Source: Phycisphaerales bacterium AB-hyl4 (lineage in GTDB: Bacteria > Planctomycetota > Phycisphaerae > Phycisphaerales > Phycisphaeraceae). Taken from it: 64,000 nt of DNA. The stretch spans positions 1 through 64,000 of the forward strand of contig JBGUBD010000013.1 of assembly GCA_041821185.1 (NCBI GenBank). Reading direction: 5' to 3'. Position numbers and translations under genes: made by a program. Each line of letters begins with the position of its first letter. Positions within the stretch are counted from its first letter, which is position 1. Positions 1-8,509 of this stretch are shown in pieces. Below the pieces are notes generated by a model. The model did not search any database. It was not told the origin of the DNA and saw only the letters and a list, made by a program, of their open reading frames with translations.

Positions 1-62
1 ACCATCCGCGACGCAGCATGCTGTTGGGTCTCGACTGCGGAACCGTTTCACCCTCACCCCAG

Positions 63-85
63 CCCTCTCCCTGGGAGGGAGAGGG
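63..85. repeat. 10-bp GC-rich hairpin downstream of hisA
   Basis: A perfect inverted repeat, CCCTCTCCCT at 63-72 and AGGGAGAGGG at 76-85, has a 3-nt loop. It lies about 95 nt beyond the hisA stop codon and no T-run follows on either strand, so it is not a classical intrinsic terminator. It resembles a purine/pyrimidine-rich intergenic motif I recall from many GC-rich bacteria. The rest of 1-179 shows no gene. Confidence 0.5.
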
Positions 86-179
86 AGTGGGAAAACGCGC
101 TGGAAATAACTCGAAACCGTATTAGCCCCGCCGCCCACGGTGGGGCGCCCCTCACTCACCCACGCCATCACCCCCACCC

Positions 180-923
180 TCACTCACCCGCCACAGCCTC
201 ACCCCGCTCAAGCACGGCGATCGCCTGCTCGGCCGTAAACTTGTTCTCGTACAACGCCACGCCCACAATCGCCCCCTGGATCGGCAACTCGCGCAGCGCC
301 GCAAGGTCAGCCAGCGTCCCCACGCCACCCGACGCCACCACCGGCGTGTGCGTCGCCTCGGCGATCGCCCGCGTCGCTTCGATGTTCGGCCCCTTCATCG
401 TCCCATCCGTCGCGATGTCGGTATACACGATCGCCGCCAACGGCCAGTCGCTGACCTGCTGGGCAATCTCCACGGCGCTCATCTGCGTCGTCTGCTCCCA
501 GCCCGACACCGCCAGCATGCCCTTGCGTGCATCGAGCCCGAGCACCAGTCGGCCGCGATAGGTCGGATTGCCCATCAGCCCCTCGAACCAGTTCCACTGC
601 TGCAGCGCTGCCGTGCCGAGGATGACGCGGAACACGCCCGCCTGGAGCAGGCGGTCGATCGCCCCTTCCCGCCGCACGCCGCCGCCGACTTCCACCTTGA
701 GGTTCGTCTCCTGGCAGATCCGCCGAATCACATCGAGGTGGACCACCCGCCCCTCGCGAGCGCCGTCGAGATCCACCACATGCAGCCACGTCGCCCCCGC
801 GGCCTCGAAGTGCTTCGCCTGCTCGACCGGGTCGGCGTGATAGGTGGTCTGCTGGCCGTAGTCGCCCTGCTTTAGCCGAACGACACGGCCGCCGCGAAGA
901 TCGATGGCGGGGAATAGGTGCAT
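180..923 (-). CDS. hisA: HisA, phosphoribosylformimino-AICAR ribotide isomerase
   Basis: HisA isomerises ProFAR to PRFAR, the fourth step of histidine synthesis, in the cytoplasm. The 247-residue protein is a full-length (beta/alpha)8 barrel. Visible motifs are FPAIDLRGG with catalytic Asp8, the phosphate-binding VEVGGGVR around 78-84, the second catalytic Asp131 in LGLDAR, and TDGTMKGPN and ASGGVG near the C-terminus. An in-frame extension to 992 exists, but the family begins at MHLFPAIDL and an AAAGG precedes this ATG. No other his gene is in the window, so it looks like a lone gene. Confidence 0.95.
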   Translation of the reverse strand: MHLFPAIDLRGGRVVRLKQGDYGQQTTYHADPVEQAKHFEAAGATWLHVVDLDGAREGRVVHLDVIRRICQETNLKVEVGGGVRREGAIDRLLQAGVFRVILGTAALQQWNWFEGLMGNPTYRGRLVLGLDARKGMLAVSGWEQTTQMSAVEIAQQVSDWPLAAIVYTDIATDGTMKGPNIEATRAIAEATHTPVVASGGVGTLADLAALRELPIQGAIVGVALYENKFTAEQAIAVLERGEAVAGE

Positions 924-992
924 GCGATAAGGCCTTTCATTCAATAGAAACATCGAGCCGGGCAACATAGAGCAAACCACTCGCGCAGGCAA

Positions 993-2051
993 TCACACGC
1001 GCGGCACGCCCCCCCCTCGCCCCACGAGATCGCCCGACCGATCACCAGCCCCCGGCGCGACGGGCATCACAAACAGATACGCCAGCAACGCCACAAACAA
1101 CAACGCCGCCACCGCGACCTTCAGCGCATAAGGCAGCGTCGGCTCGTTGATCTGGCTGAAGCCGCCTTCAATCACCGCCGCGATCACCAGCAGCGTCGCA
1201 GCGCCGACGAGGATATGAACCAGCGACGGGCGCATCGCGCGTAGCTGCTGTCGCAACGAGCCGCCATCGAAATTCAGTTGCGCCCGCGCGAGCATGAAGC
1301 CCGCGGTGCAGCCGAACAGGATGCAAGGCAACTCGATCGCGCCGTGCGGGCCAATCCATGCCAGAAAGAAAAGCATCTGCTGATCATCGTAATACAGGTA
1401 GGCCAGGCTCCCCAGGATGCAGCCGTTGTAGAACAGGACGATCATCGTCCCCACGCCGAACGTCAGCCCCAGCGCGAACGCGAGGATGGTCACGCGGATG
1501 TTGTGCGTCATCAACTGTGCCGTAAAGTTTGCATGATCGCCAGCCGTCTGAATCTGCGACACGCCCTCCGCTTCCATCGCCTCCAGGTTCGCCACCCGCT
1601 CGGCCGGGCTCTGCTCAAGGTGATAAGGAAACGCGGAGATGAAAACCAGCGACGTGTCCGGGTGAATCATCGTCCCCAGAAAGCCGAACAGCATGCCCGT
1701 CAGCATGCCGAGCGTCGCCAGTCCCAGCAGCCGTTTTTCACGTCGCATCAGCGCGGGGAACGTGTGTCGAATGATGCGCCAATACGCGCGAAACGGCTGC
1801 ACCCGCCGTGGCACGGTCAGTTGCGCGTAAGCTCGGCCGACCAGGTGCTCGAGCGATTCGAGCAGCGCGGGGTTGGCGGTTTGTGTCTGCGCGATATTCA
1901 GGTCGCTGGACGTCAGCCGATAAAGTGAAAACAGCTCATCCACCTGCTCGGGAGCGAGCCCGTCCGCCCCCTTTTCTTCAAGCCGGGTCAGCAACACGTC
2001 GAGGCGTTCCCATCGCGGGCGTCGCTGGCGGATGAATTGGTTCAGTTCCAT
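993..2051 (-). CDS. SpoIIM-like (DUF95) membrane protein
   Basis: A 352-residue integral membrane protein of the stage II sporulation protein M family. The name is historical: most carriers, including this one by its neighbours, are not sporulators. After a roughly 100-residue charged cytoplasmic N-terminus come about five to six membrane spans, and the core carries the characteristic WIGPHGAIELPCILF motif followed by AGFMLARA. The start at MELNQF is preferred over the longer frame to 2114, which would run into the promoter region of the divergent RDD gene. SpoIIM-like, RDD, MoxR and DUF58 genes recur together in many bacteria, so it probably belongs to the neighbouring membrane system. Molecular function is unknown. 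Confidence 0.85.
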   Translation of the reverse strand: MELNQFIRQRRPRWERLDVLLTRLEEKGADGLAPEQVDELFSLYRLTSSDLNIAQTQTANPALLESLEHLVGRAYAQLTVPRRVQPFRAYWRIIRHTFPALMRREKRLLGLATLGMLTGMLFGFLGTMIHPDTSLVFISAFPYHLEQSPAERVANLEAMEAEGVSQIQTAGDHANFTAQLMTHNIRVTILAFALGLTFGVGTMIVLFYNGCILGSLAYLYYDDQQMLFFLAWIGPHGAIELPCILFGCTAGFMLARAQLNFDGGSLRQQLRAMRPSLVHILVGAATLLVIAAVIEGGFSQINEPTLPYALKVAVAALLFVALLAYLFVMPVAPGAGDRSGDLVGRGGGVPRV

Positions 2052-2062
2052 AGCTGCTGATT

Positions 2063-2092
2063 TTGACATCCCGGCCGAGGATGGACAAGATT
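2063..2092 (+). promoter_or_regulatory. putative sigma70-type promoter of the RDD operon
   Basis: A perfect -35 hexamer TTGACA at 2063-2068 is followed, after an 18-bp spacer, by a weak -10 AAGATT at 2087-2092. It lies between the divergent SpoIIM-like gene and the RDD gene. Transcription from here would start near 2100, which agrees with a GTG start at 2129 and argues against starts at 2063 or 2081. Confidence 0.4.
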
Positions 2093-2128
2093 CACCTGAT
2101 TCGCCCATTCCCACGAGAGCCGCCGACC

Positions 2129-2932
2129 GTGCGACAATATCAGATTACCACGCCCGAGCAGGTCCAGTTTCGCTACGAAGTCGCGGGCCTGATGAGCCGG
2201 GCGATGGCGTGGGTGGTCGATCAATTGATCCTCTGGGCAGCGCGGCTGGGGTTCGTGTTCGCATTGAGCAGCGCAGGCCAGTTGAGCCTCGCCGCGGTGT
2301 TCGTCAGCATTTTCGTGCTCGACTTCGGCTATTACGCCTGGTTCGAGCTGCGCCAGGCCGGGCAGTCGCCGGGCAAACGGCTGCTCGGCTTGCGCGTGAT
2401 CCCCGCCAGCGGCGCGCAGTTGAGCTTCGCCGACGTGATGATCCGCAACCTGCTTCGCTCGATCGACACGCTGCCCATGATGATGGTGCTCGGCGGCACG
2501 GTCGCGTGGATCGACCGCTACCACCGTCGGCTGGGCGATCTCGCCGCCGAGACGCTCGTCGTCCGCGACGTCCGCACCGAGCTGCCCGCCGGCCTGCTCG
2601 CCGCAGCATCGCGAGACAACAGCTTCATGCAGGACGCCCGCCTCCGCCAGCGCGTGCTCGGCCGAGTGAGCCGCGAAGAACGCGACCTGCTCTTTGATCT
2701 GATGATGCGGCGGGACCAACTCGACCGCGGCCGACGCGAAGCCCTTTTCGCAGAAGCGGCAACCTACTTCCGCCATCGCTACAACCTGCCCGAAGGCCTG
2801 GACCATCTCAGCGATGAGCAGACCGTGCTCAACCTCGCCCTGCTGCTGCAAGCCGGCGCGACGACGCTGAACCAGCCGAACACGCAAAAGGCAACGCTTC
2901 CCGGCCACAAAACACTGGACGCCGCCGGCTGA
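2129..2932 (+). CDS. RDD family membrane protein
   Basis: A 267-residue RDD-domain protein. The domain opens with RQYQITTPEQVQFRYEVAG, then a first membrane helix holding the R and D signature (MSRAMAWVVDQLI), a second helix, and GQSPGKRLLGLRV with a third helix and a final conserved Asp. About 110 hydrophilic, helix-rich residues follow, which would lie in the cytoplasm. The GTG start at 2129 is chosen because it gives the usual family N-terminus, has a purine-rich GAGAG upstream, and lies downstream of the TTGACA promoter. It is the first gene of a four-gene + operon. RDD proteins have been linked to ion transport or membrane assembly; its role here is unknown. Confidence 0.85.
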   Translation: MRQYQITTPEQVQFRYEVAGLMSRAMAWVVDQLILWAARLGFVFALSSAGQLSLAAVFVSIFVLDFGYYAWFELRQAGQSPGKRLLGLRVIPASGAQLSFADVMIRNLLRSIDTLPMMMVLGGTVAWIDRYHRRLGDLAAETLVVRDVRTELPAGLLAAASRDNSFMQDARLRQRVLGRVSREERDLLFDLMMRRDQLDRGRREALFAEAATYFRHRYNLPEGLDHLSDEQTVLNLALLLQAGATTLNQPNTQKATLPGHKTLDAAG

Positions 2933-2994
2933 ACACATTAGCTTGTCTCAGACTCATGCATGCATTCGGGGCCCTTTCCATAAAGGAATCACTG

Positions 2995-3711
2995 ATGAAC
3001 GATCGCGAAGAGCTGGCCCAGCCAGCAGCGGAGCCGGGGACGTTCGTGCGATGTGATGTGACCGGCGAAGAACTGCCTATCGACGAAACAGTCGTACTGC
3101 ACGGCTATCGCGTCGGGCCCGCGGGCAAACAAACGCTCATGCAGCGGATGGAAGCCGGCGAAGCACTGCCCGGCGAACTCGTACGCCCCACCGTACTGCG
3201 ACGGTTCGGCTGCATGTTCGTCGATGGCATTTTGATGTACATCGTCGCAATCGTGATCATGATTCCGGTGTTCGTCATGGCCGGCCTCGGTATGGCGGAC
3301 ATATTCACCGATGAGTATCAAAACCCCGGCGAGATCATCATCACCGGCGTGGCCACGTTGCTGACCACCACCGCCGGCGTGCTCTACTTCACGCTCATGC
3401 ACGGCTACTACGGCCAGTCCGTGGGCAAGATGGCCGGCCGCGTCAAGCTCGTCAACGAAGATGGCAACCCGATCAGCATGAAGCAGGCCTTCTGGCGCGC
3501 GATGATCTACACCGGCATCAACTACCTGCCCGCGCTCGCGATGCTCGCCGCGATGGTCCACGCCATGGTCGCCGAGGCCGCGAGCATGGCGTTGAACCTG
3601 GCGGTCGCCGCGTTCTTCATTGTCAACGTGATCTTCGCCCTGCTCGACCGTCAGCAGCAACGTGCCGTGCACGATCGGCTGACCGGCACGCGCGTCGTTC
3701 GCATCGAGTAA
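2995..3711 (+). CDS. second RDD family protein with soluble N-terminal segment
   Basis: A 238-residue protein. About 75 soluble residues, including CDVTGEELPIDE and LHGYRVGPAGK, precede an RDD-type membrane domain: LRRFGCMFVDGILMY as first helix, a second helix, then YYGQSVGKMAGRVKLV and a third helix pair. The start at ATG 2995 has a good ribosome site (AAAGGAATC). It lies 62 bp after the first RDD gene and 21 bp before a zinc-finger membrane protein, so it is cotranscribed. It is not a close duplicate of the first RDD protein. The N-terminal segment has one Cys only, so zinc binding there is unlikely. Function unknown. Confidence 0.8.
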   Translation: MNDREELAQPAAEPGTFVRCDVTGEELPIDETVVLHGYRVGPAGKQTLMQRMEAGEALPGELVRPTVLRRFGCMFVDGILMYIVAIVIMIPVFVMAGLGMADIFTDEYQNPGEIIITGVATLLTTTAGVLYFTLMHGYYGQSVGKMAGRVKLVNEDGNPISMKQAFWRAMIYTGINYLPALAMLAAMVHAMVAEAASMALNLAVAAFFIVNVIFALLDRQQQRAVHDRLTGTRVVRIE

Positions 3712-3732
3712 TCGGCCGGAGCCTGCCTGCAC

Positions 3733-4326
3733 ATGCAAACCGCTGCCCCGGATCGACCCATCCATTGCCCGCGCTGCTCGGCTGCATTTGACCCGCCGCC
3801 ATGGGAGCAGCCGCACGCTGCATGCCCCAACTGCAACTGGCAGGGGGAGGCCTACGCCTTTGACCCGCCACCGATGCAGGTCGACGTGCAGCAGGAAGCC
3901 CTGCCGGACGACGCGACCTGCGTGCACCATCCCACCAAGCAGGCCGAGACAGTCTGCGCCGGCACGGGCGATTACATCTGCTCGTTGTGCGCAATCGAAA
4001 CCGGCGGGCAGACGTACAGCGCCGCCTACGTCAACCGCGTGGGCATCGAATCATTGGGCGAACATGTTCGCCGAGACCTGCCTCGGCCGGACCGGGTTAT
4101 GACCACCATGATCGTGTTGATGTTCGTGCCGTTCTGCTGGTTCATGGCGCCGGTCGCGCTCATCGCCGCGGCGGTGTACTTCGTCAAAATGGTTCAACTG
4201 CGACGCGACGATCCCCTTTACCGCCAGTTGGTCGGCATCGGACACGTCGTCACCGGCGCGGTGACGTTCGCGGCGGTGAGCCTGATGATCACAGCGTTCG
4301 TCACGTTGATATTCGTCAGTTTCTAA
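3733..4326 (+). CDS. zinc-ribbon / B-box-like membrane protein
   Basis: A 197-residue protein of unknown function. An N-terminal zinc ribbon (CPRCSAAF, then CPNCNW, about residues 12-36) is followed by a B-box-like module, CVHHP-x-CAG-x-ICSLC, at about residues 63-86, and two membrane helices near the C-terminus. The B-box-like module aligns residue for residue with that of the small protein at 10108-10410 in the convergent operon (C-x2-HP-x7-VC-x6-IC-x2-C). This suggests that both operons work in the same system. It is the third gene of the RDD operon. No enzyme motif is visible. Confidence 0.7.
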   Translation: MQTAAPDRPIHCPRCSAAFDPPPWEQPHAACPNCNWQGEAYAFDPPPMQVDVQQEALPDDATCVHHPTKQAETVCAGTGDYICSLCAIETGGQTYSAAYVNRVGIESLGEHVRRDLPRPDRVMTTMIVLMFVPFCWFMAPVALIAAAVYFVKMVQLRRDDPLYRQLVGIGHVVTGAVTFAAVSLMITAFVTLIFVSF

Positions 4327-4364
4327 ATGCGTACAAACGCTTGGCCGTTGAGAAAGGCAAGCCC

Positions 4365-4883
4365 ATGGGCGTAGATCTGCGATGCACCGGCTGGTTTCAC
4401 CGGCAAAGCCTCATGCTCGACGAGCACGAGTTGCTCGCGTTCGAACACGAAACAACCAGCGATGCCATCCGCCGATATCGCTACGACCGCCTCGCAAGCC
4501 TGATCATCTGGCGGCGACTGCCGTGGGACCGAATGATCACGACAGTCCTGGTCCTCGGCACACCGACAGGCATCGTGATCGGCACGGCCGGCCACACCCC
4601 GACCGGCCTGGCCGTCGGGGGGGTGCTGTTCGGCGTGCTGCTGTTGTTCCTCTTCAGGCAGATCATCTACCGCCGAACCTACATTCAACTTGAACGCGAC
4701 GACGGCCAGACGCGCGTCTACGCCGGCATTCTCGCACCGCGCCGCGTCAACCGCTTCCGCGATCGTCTGCTCGACCATATACGAGCTGCCACGCAATCAA
4801 CACCGGATATGGACGCGCCGGATGTGGACGCACCGGTTGTGGACGCACCGGATATGAACGCACCGGATACGGATCAGACATGA
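4365..4883 (+). CDS. hypothetical membrane protein with pentapeptide-repeat tail
   Basis: A 172-residue protein, last gene of the RDD operon. The ATG at 4365 has a strong upstream GAGAAAGG; the frame extends much further upstream, but that part overlaps the preceding gene. A soluble N-terminus (FHRQSLMLDEHELLAFEHE) precedes two membrane helices around residues 65-105, then a basic juxtamembrane segment. The C-terminus is a run of five-residue repeats of type PDMDA, encoded by a 15-bp tandem repeat. I do not recognise a family. The repeat tail may be length-variable between strains. Confidence 0.6.
   Translation: MGVDLRCTGWFHRQSLMLDEHELLAFEHETTSDAIRRYRYDRLASLIIWRRLPWDRMITTVLVLGTPTGIVIGTAGHTPTGLAVGGVLFGVLLLFLFRQIIYRRTYIQLERDDGQTRVYAGILAPRRVNRFRDRLLDHIRAATQSTPDMDAPDVDAPVVDAPDMNAPDTDQT
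4803..4874 (+). repeat. 15-bp tandem repeat inside a coding region
   Basis: Four full copies and a partial copy of a 15-bp unit (CCGGATATGGACGCG and close variants) begin at 4803, 4818, 4833, 4848 and 4863. The unit keeps the reading frame and encodes Pro-Asp-x-Asp/Asn-Ala. Because the unit is a multiple of three, copy-number changes would alter tail length without frameshift. Confidence 0.85.
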
Positions 4884-4902
4884 ATCTCGGATGCGCTTGG
4901 AA

Positions 4903-4925
4903 GCCCACGGATTAAATCCGTGGGC
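4903..4925. repeat. dispersed palindrome family A, copy 1
   Basis: GCCCACGGATT at 4903-4913 and AATCCGTGGGC at 4915-4925 form a perfect 11-bp inverted repeat around one central base. It lies between two convergent genes (stops at 4883 and 4952) and could end transcription from both sides, although no long T-run follows. Confidence 0.85.
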
Positions 4926-4951
4926 GTCAGCTCACCCAATCCTGCCTCGCC

Positions 4952-6262
4952 CTACAACAACTGCCGACTCTTGATCGACAGGTATTCGTTGATGATCTTC
5001 AGTTGCAGGCCCTGCGCGTCCGCTTCCAGCACATGCACCCCCGCCTTGCTCAATGCTCGGCAATGCGCGTTGCGTTCATCCGCCAACTGCCGGGCCGCGA
5101 GCACGTCGTACACCTGCTCGCGATCGTCCGCGCCGCCCTCGGCCGTCTGATCCAACAACGGATCACGCAAACTCACCACCACCACCAGATGCCGTCGACT
5201 CAACAGCGGCACGAACCGCGCCAGCTCACCGCTTAGCTGCGGGTCGTTCAGACTTGTAAACAGAAAGATCAGCGTGCGATGGTTCTGCCGACGCCTTACT
5301 TCGCTCACCAGCGCCGGGTACGACGCGAACACCGGCTGCGGCGAAGCCCACACCAACCCCTCGATCACCTTCTGCACCCCCACTCGGCCAGACGTCGGCT
5401 TCAACGACAGATCAACTCGGCTGCCAAATCGCATCAGCCCGATGCGATCGCCCTGCCGGGTTGCCGCGTGCGCCAGCAGCACCGCCGCATCCACCGCACG
5501 GTCCAGCACCGTGCCCCCGCCGACCGGCTCACCCATCATCCGCCCGCAATCCACGCACAACAGCACGTCCCGACTGCGCTCCGTCTGATAGACCGTGGTG
5601 ATCGGCGTCATCCGCCGAGCCGTCGCCTTCCAGTTGATGTCGCGATAATTGTCATCAGGCAGATAGTCGCGAAGTTGATCCAACTCTCGGCCGGCCCCGA
5701 CCATCCGCTGCGCATGAATGCCGAAATGACGCAGCGCCCGGCTCCGCCGCAGCCGCTCATAAGTCCACAAGCTTTGCAGATCGGGAAAGACCGTCACCTG
5801 TTCCGTCCCGCCGGCCGTCCACCGCCGCTTCGCCAGGCCCAACGGCCACGCAGCCTCCACCTCCACCGGCTGAAACGCAATCGGCCCACGCCGCCGCGCG
5901 GTGAACGTCAACTCAACCTCGGCCCGCTCGCCCGGCGCGAGCGTCACCTGCGCCCGCCCGCCCACCGCTTCCACATCCGTCGGCCAGACCTGCCGTAATG
6001 CAACGACCATCCGCCGCCGCGAGCGGTTTTCAATGCTCACATGCATCGACGTCGGCCGATCGATCTGCACCCGCCGATCCCACCATCGACTCACCCGCAC
6101 ATCCTGCCGACCCAGCCACGCCCCTTCCATCACGCAAGCCAACAGCACCGCCGCGTTGCCCGCCAGCCCGACCCACAGCAGCCCCGGCAAGACCGCCGAC
6201 GCCAGCAGCACGCCTGCCAACACCACCAGCAACCACAACACGACTCGGCTGGGCACGGTCAT
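4952..6262 (-). CDS. DUF58 domain protein (vWA-like)
   Basis: A 436-residue DUF58 protein. Two N-terminal membrane helices (residues 8-45) precede an immunoglobulin-like region and the DUF58 core. The family signature GRELDQLRDYLPDDNYRDI is followed by NWKATAR at about 205-230. A vWA-like fold carries VDCGRMM in place of a canonical metal site. DUF58 proteins are coded beside MoxR ATPases and are thought to be their targets or adaptors, by analogy with MoxR/vWA chaperone pairs. The ATG overlaps the moxR stop codon (ATGA), indicating translational coupling. It is the last gene of the - operon and faces the RDD operon. Confidence 0.9.
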   Translation of the reverse strand: MTVPSRVVLWLLVVLAGVLLASAVLPGLLWVGLAGNAAVLLACVMEGAWLGRQDVRVSRWWDRRVQIDRPTSMHVSIENRSRRRMVVALRQVWPTDVEAVGGRAQVTLAPGERAEVELTFTARRRGPIAFQPVEVEAAWPLGLAKRRWTAGGTEQVTVFPDLQSLWTYERLRRSRALRHFGIHAQRMVGAGRELDQLRDYLPDDNYRDINWKATARRMTPITTVYQTERSRDVLLCVDCGRMMGEPVGGGTVLDRAVDAAVLLAHAATRQGDRIGLMRFGSRVDLSLKPTSGRVGVQKVIEGLVWASPQPVFASYPALVSEVRRRQNHRTLIFLFTSLNDPQLSGELARFVPLLSRRHLVVVVSLRDPLLDQTAEGGADDREQVYDVLAARQLADERNAHCRALSKAGVHVLEADAQGLQLKIINEYLSIKSRQLL

Positions 6263-7239
6263 CGCGGCACGTCCGTCTGATCGAGGATCTGCTCCTGCAC
6301 CGAACCCGCATCTTCCCCGCTGACCTCTGCCTCGGCCGACAGCACCAGCCGATGGCCGATCACCGGCGTAAACATCTTCACCACGTCGTCGGGGATCACA
6401 TAATCCCGACCGCTCAACAGCGCACTCGCCTTGCTCGCCTGAAGCAGATGAATCGCCGCACGCGGGCTCGCCCCCATCAGCAGCAGGTCATGCTCGCGCG
6501 TCGCTCGGCAAAGCGTCAGCAGGTAATCCATCACCCCCGGCTCAACCTGCACATCCACCAACTGCCGCTGCATCGCCTGCAACTCCGCCACCGTCATCAC
6601 CGGCTCGATGCCACGCGCTTCAAGCCGCTCCGGCGCTTCACCGCGATGCACCGCCTGCAGCATGTCGCGCTCCGCATCAACGTCCGGATACGGCACGGGG
6701 ATCTTCAGTAGAAAACGATCCTGCTGCGCCTCCGGCAGCGGATACGTGCCTTCAAACTCGATCGGGTTCTGCGTTGCGAACACGGTAAACACCGGCGACA
6801 ACAACTCACGCTCGCCGTCGATCGTCGCATGCCGTTCGCTCATCGCTTCCAGCAGCGCCGCCTGCGTCTTCGCCGGCGCACGGTTGATCTCATCCGCCAG
6901 CAGCAGGTCGGTGAAGATCGGCCCCGGCCGCAGCTCGAACGTCTGCGTGTGCAGGTTGTACGTGTTCGTGCCCACAATGTCCGACGGCATCAGGTCAGGC
7001 GTAAACTGGATGCGCTTCATACGACAATCCATCGCCATCGCCAGCGCCCGCACCGTCAACGTCTTGGCTGTGCCCGGGCTGCCCTCCAACAGCGCATGCC
7101 CGCCGCAAAGCAGCGCAACGCACAACTGGTCGAGCACCGCGCGCTGCCCGTGAATCACCTTCGACAACTGTTCGCGCAGCGACCCGAGTCGGTCGGCCGC
7201 GTCCTCCAGCGTGAGCTTTTCTATCACCTGTTCATCCAC
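6259..7239 (-). CDS. MoxR family AAA+ ATPase
   Basis: A 326-residue AAA+ ATPase of the MoxR group, cytoplasmic, predicted to remodel partner complexes by ATP hydrolysis. Visible are Walker A GSPGTAKT (near residue 55), Walker B LLLADEINR, sensor 1 ATQNP, and the arginine-containing PLPEAQQDRF segment typical of MoxR. Length is normal. It overlaps the DUF4350 gene upstream by 8 bp and the DUF58 gene downstream by 4 bp, so stoichiometry is probably set by coupled translation. MoxR-DUF58 is a widespread pair, and the DUF4350 and DUF4129 neighbours make this the extended form of the cluster. Confidence 0.93.
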   Translation of the reverse strand: MDEQVIEKLTLEDAADRLGSLREQLSKVIHGQRAVLDQLCVALLCGGHALLEGSPGTAKTLTVRALAMAMDCRMKRIQFTPDLMPSDIVGTNTYNLHTQTFELRPGPIFTDLLLADEINRAPAKTQAALLEAMSERHATIDGERELLSPVFTVFATQNPIEFEGTYPLPEAQQDRFLLKIPVPYPDVDAERDMLQAVHRGEAPERLEARGIEPVMTVAELQAMQRQLVDVQVEPGVMDYLLTLCRATREHDLLLMGASPRAAIHLLQASKASALLSGRDYVIPDDVVKMFTPVIGHRLVLSAEAEVSGEDAGSVQEQILDQTDVPR

Positions 7240-8509
7240 GCTTGCGTTTCCTTATCAGTTCGTGTGATTCGTTCAACAATGCCGCCAGCTCACGCTCCAC
7301 CACGTTCGCCTTGCCCGCCGCGCCCGCCTGCATGCGATCCACGATCGCGTCCGCCCGATCGAGCAACGCCAGCATCTGATCGTCCAACGGGTCGATCCGT
7401 CGCCCGCCGCGCTCGCGCAATCGCTGCGGTTCACACCGCCACGCCTGCCCCAGTCGACGATACACCTCCGCGACCGTCCGCCGCGTCGTATCCTCCAGCC
7501 CCAGCGCTTCACTGTATAGCCGACCCAGCGTCTGCACCTGTTCCACGCTCGACCGACTGCGTGGCGGGCCCGCCAACTCCGCCCGCCAACGCCCGCGCGT
7601 CCCCCAGTGATAAACCACCATGATCAACAAAATCTGTCCCACCACCGGCATCAAACCAAACCCGCGGATCAGCCCCATCACCGTGCCGATATGACCCACG
7701 CCATGCGACCACTCATCAAATATCACCGGCTGATCACCCAGCAGTTCCAACACAACCGCAAGATTGTCCGCCTGCTCCAATCCATCATTCAGCACCAGCG
7801 TCGGCGAACCAACCACCACCAACCGCCCTTCCCCATGCCTCACCTCGCCGACCACGACGCGCTCGCCGCTACGCCATAACGGTGTCCATCTCCCCGCCTC
7901 ACCATCCGCCTCATCTGTCGACTCATCCGACTCATCCGCCGCATCCGCCGACCAGTACACCGGCCCGCGCAGCATCATTCGCCGATCATCATCTTCATCC
8001 ACCGACGCCGCCGGCGTTCGCGGTATCGGCTGCTCGCTCGGCAACCCGCCGCGACGCTGATGATGCTCAATCGCCTCGTAACCCTCACCATCCGCCCATG
8101 CATCCGTCGGCCGAGGCACGCCCAACTCGCGCATCAACTCCGTGCGATGACGCGTCAACTGCACCACCGTATTCCCCTCAGCAATCCAGTCCGCCATGTG
8201 ACTCGTCGGCAGCGCGTACACATCACTCCCCACGCTCGTTCGCCGCTCGCGTCGCGGCATCGGCAGCGTCTGCAACAGCACACCGCTCGCCCCATCGTCC
8301 AGCCGCGGCCGTTCCAGCAGTGACACCGCCTGCCCGCGTTCCACCAGCAACCGATGCAGCGCCGCCGTGCCGTACGGGTCGTATCGACGTACCGAATACA
8401 ACGGCGTATGCTCACCGCCACGACTGGCGTACACCGCCAGCTCGTAAAACGCCCATCCCCCAGCCAGCACGACCAGCACCGCCAGCCACAACATCGCCCG
8501 CTTACCCAT
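7232..8509 (-). CDS. DUF4350 domain membrane protein
   Basis: A 425-residue protein of the DUF4350 type found next to MoxR/DUF58 genes. An N-terminal membrane helix (residues 5-25) is followed by an extracytoplasmic domain starting YSVRRYDPYGTAALHRLL, an acidic low-complexity loop (about residues 165-205), the conserved IFDEWSHG motif, a second membrane helix, and a cytoplasmic helical tail with many Arg and Glu residues. The fold resembles glutamine-amidotransferase-like sensors, but no catalytic Cys is seen. Overlaps with both neighbours show a tight operon. Function unknown. Confidence 0.82.
   Translation of the reverse strand: MGKRAMLWLAVLVVLAGGWAFYELAVYASRGGEHTPLYSVRRYDPYGTAALHRLLVERGQAVSLLERPRLDDGASGVLLQTLPMPRRERRTSVGSDVYALPTSHMADWIAEGNTVVQLTRHRTELMRELGVPRPTDAWADGEGYEAIEHHQRRGGLPSEQPIPRTPAASVDEDDDRRMMLRGPVYWSADAADESDESTDEADGEAGRWTPLWRSGERVVVGEVRHGEGRLVVVGSPTLVLNDGLEQADNLAVVLELLGDQPVIFDEWSHGVGHIGTVMGLIRGFGLMPVVGQILLIMVVYHWGTRGRWRAELAGPPRSRSSVEQVQTLGRLYSEALGLEDTTRRTVAEVYRRLGQAWRCEPQRLRERGGRRIDPLDDQMLALLDRADAIVDRMQAGAAGKANVVERELAALLNESHELIRKRKRG

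Noticed and set aside
241..561. Open frames on the + strand opposite hisA
   Set aside because: They are shadows of hisA in GC-rich DNA, with Arg/Ser/Ala-rich products and no ribosome site; the same holds for most long antisense frames in the window.
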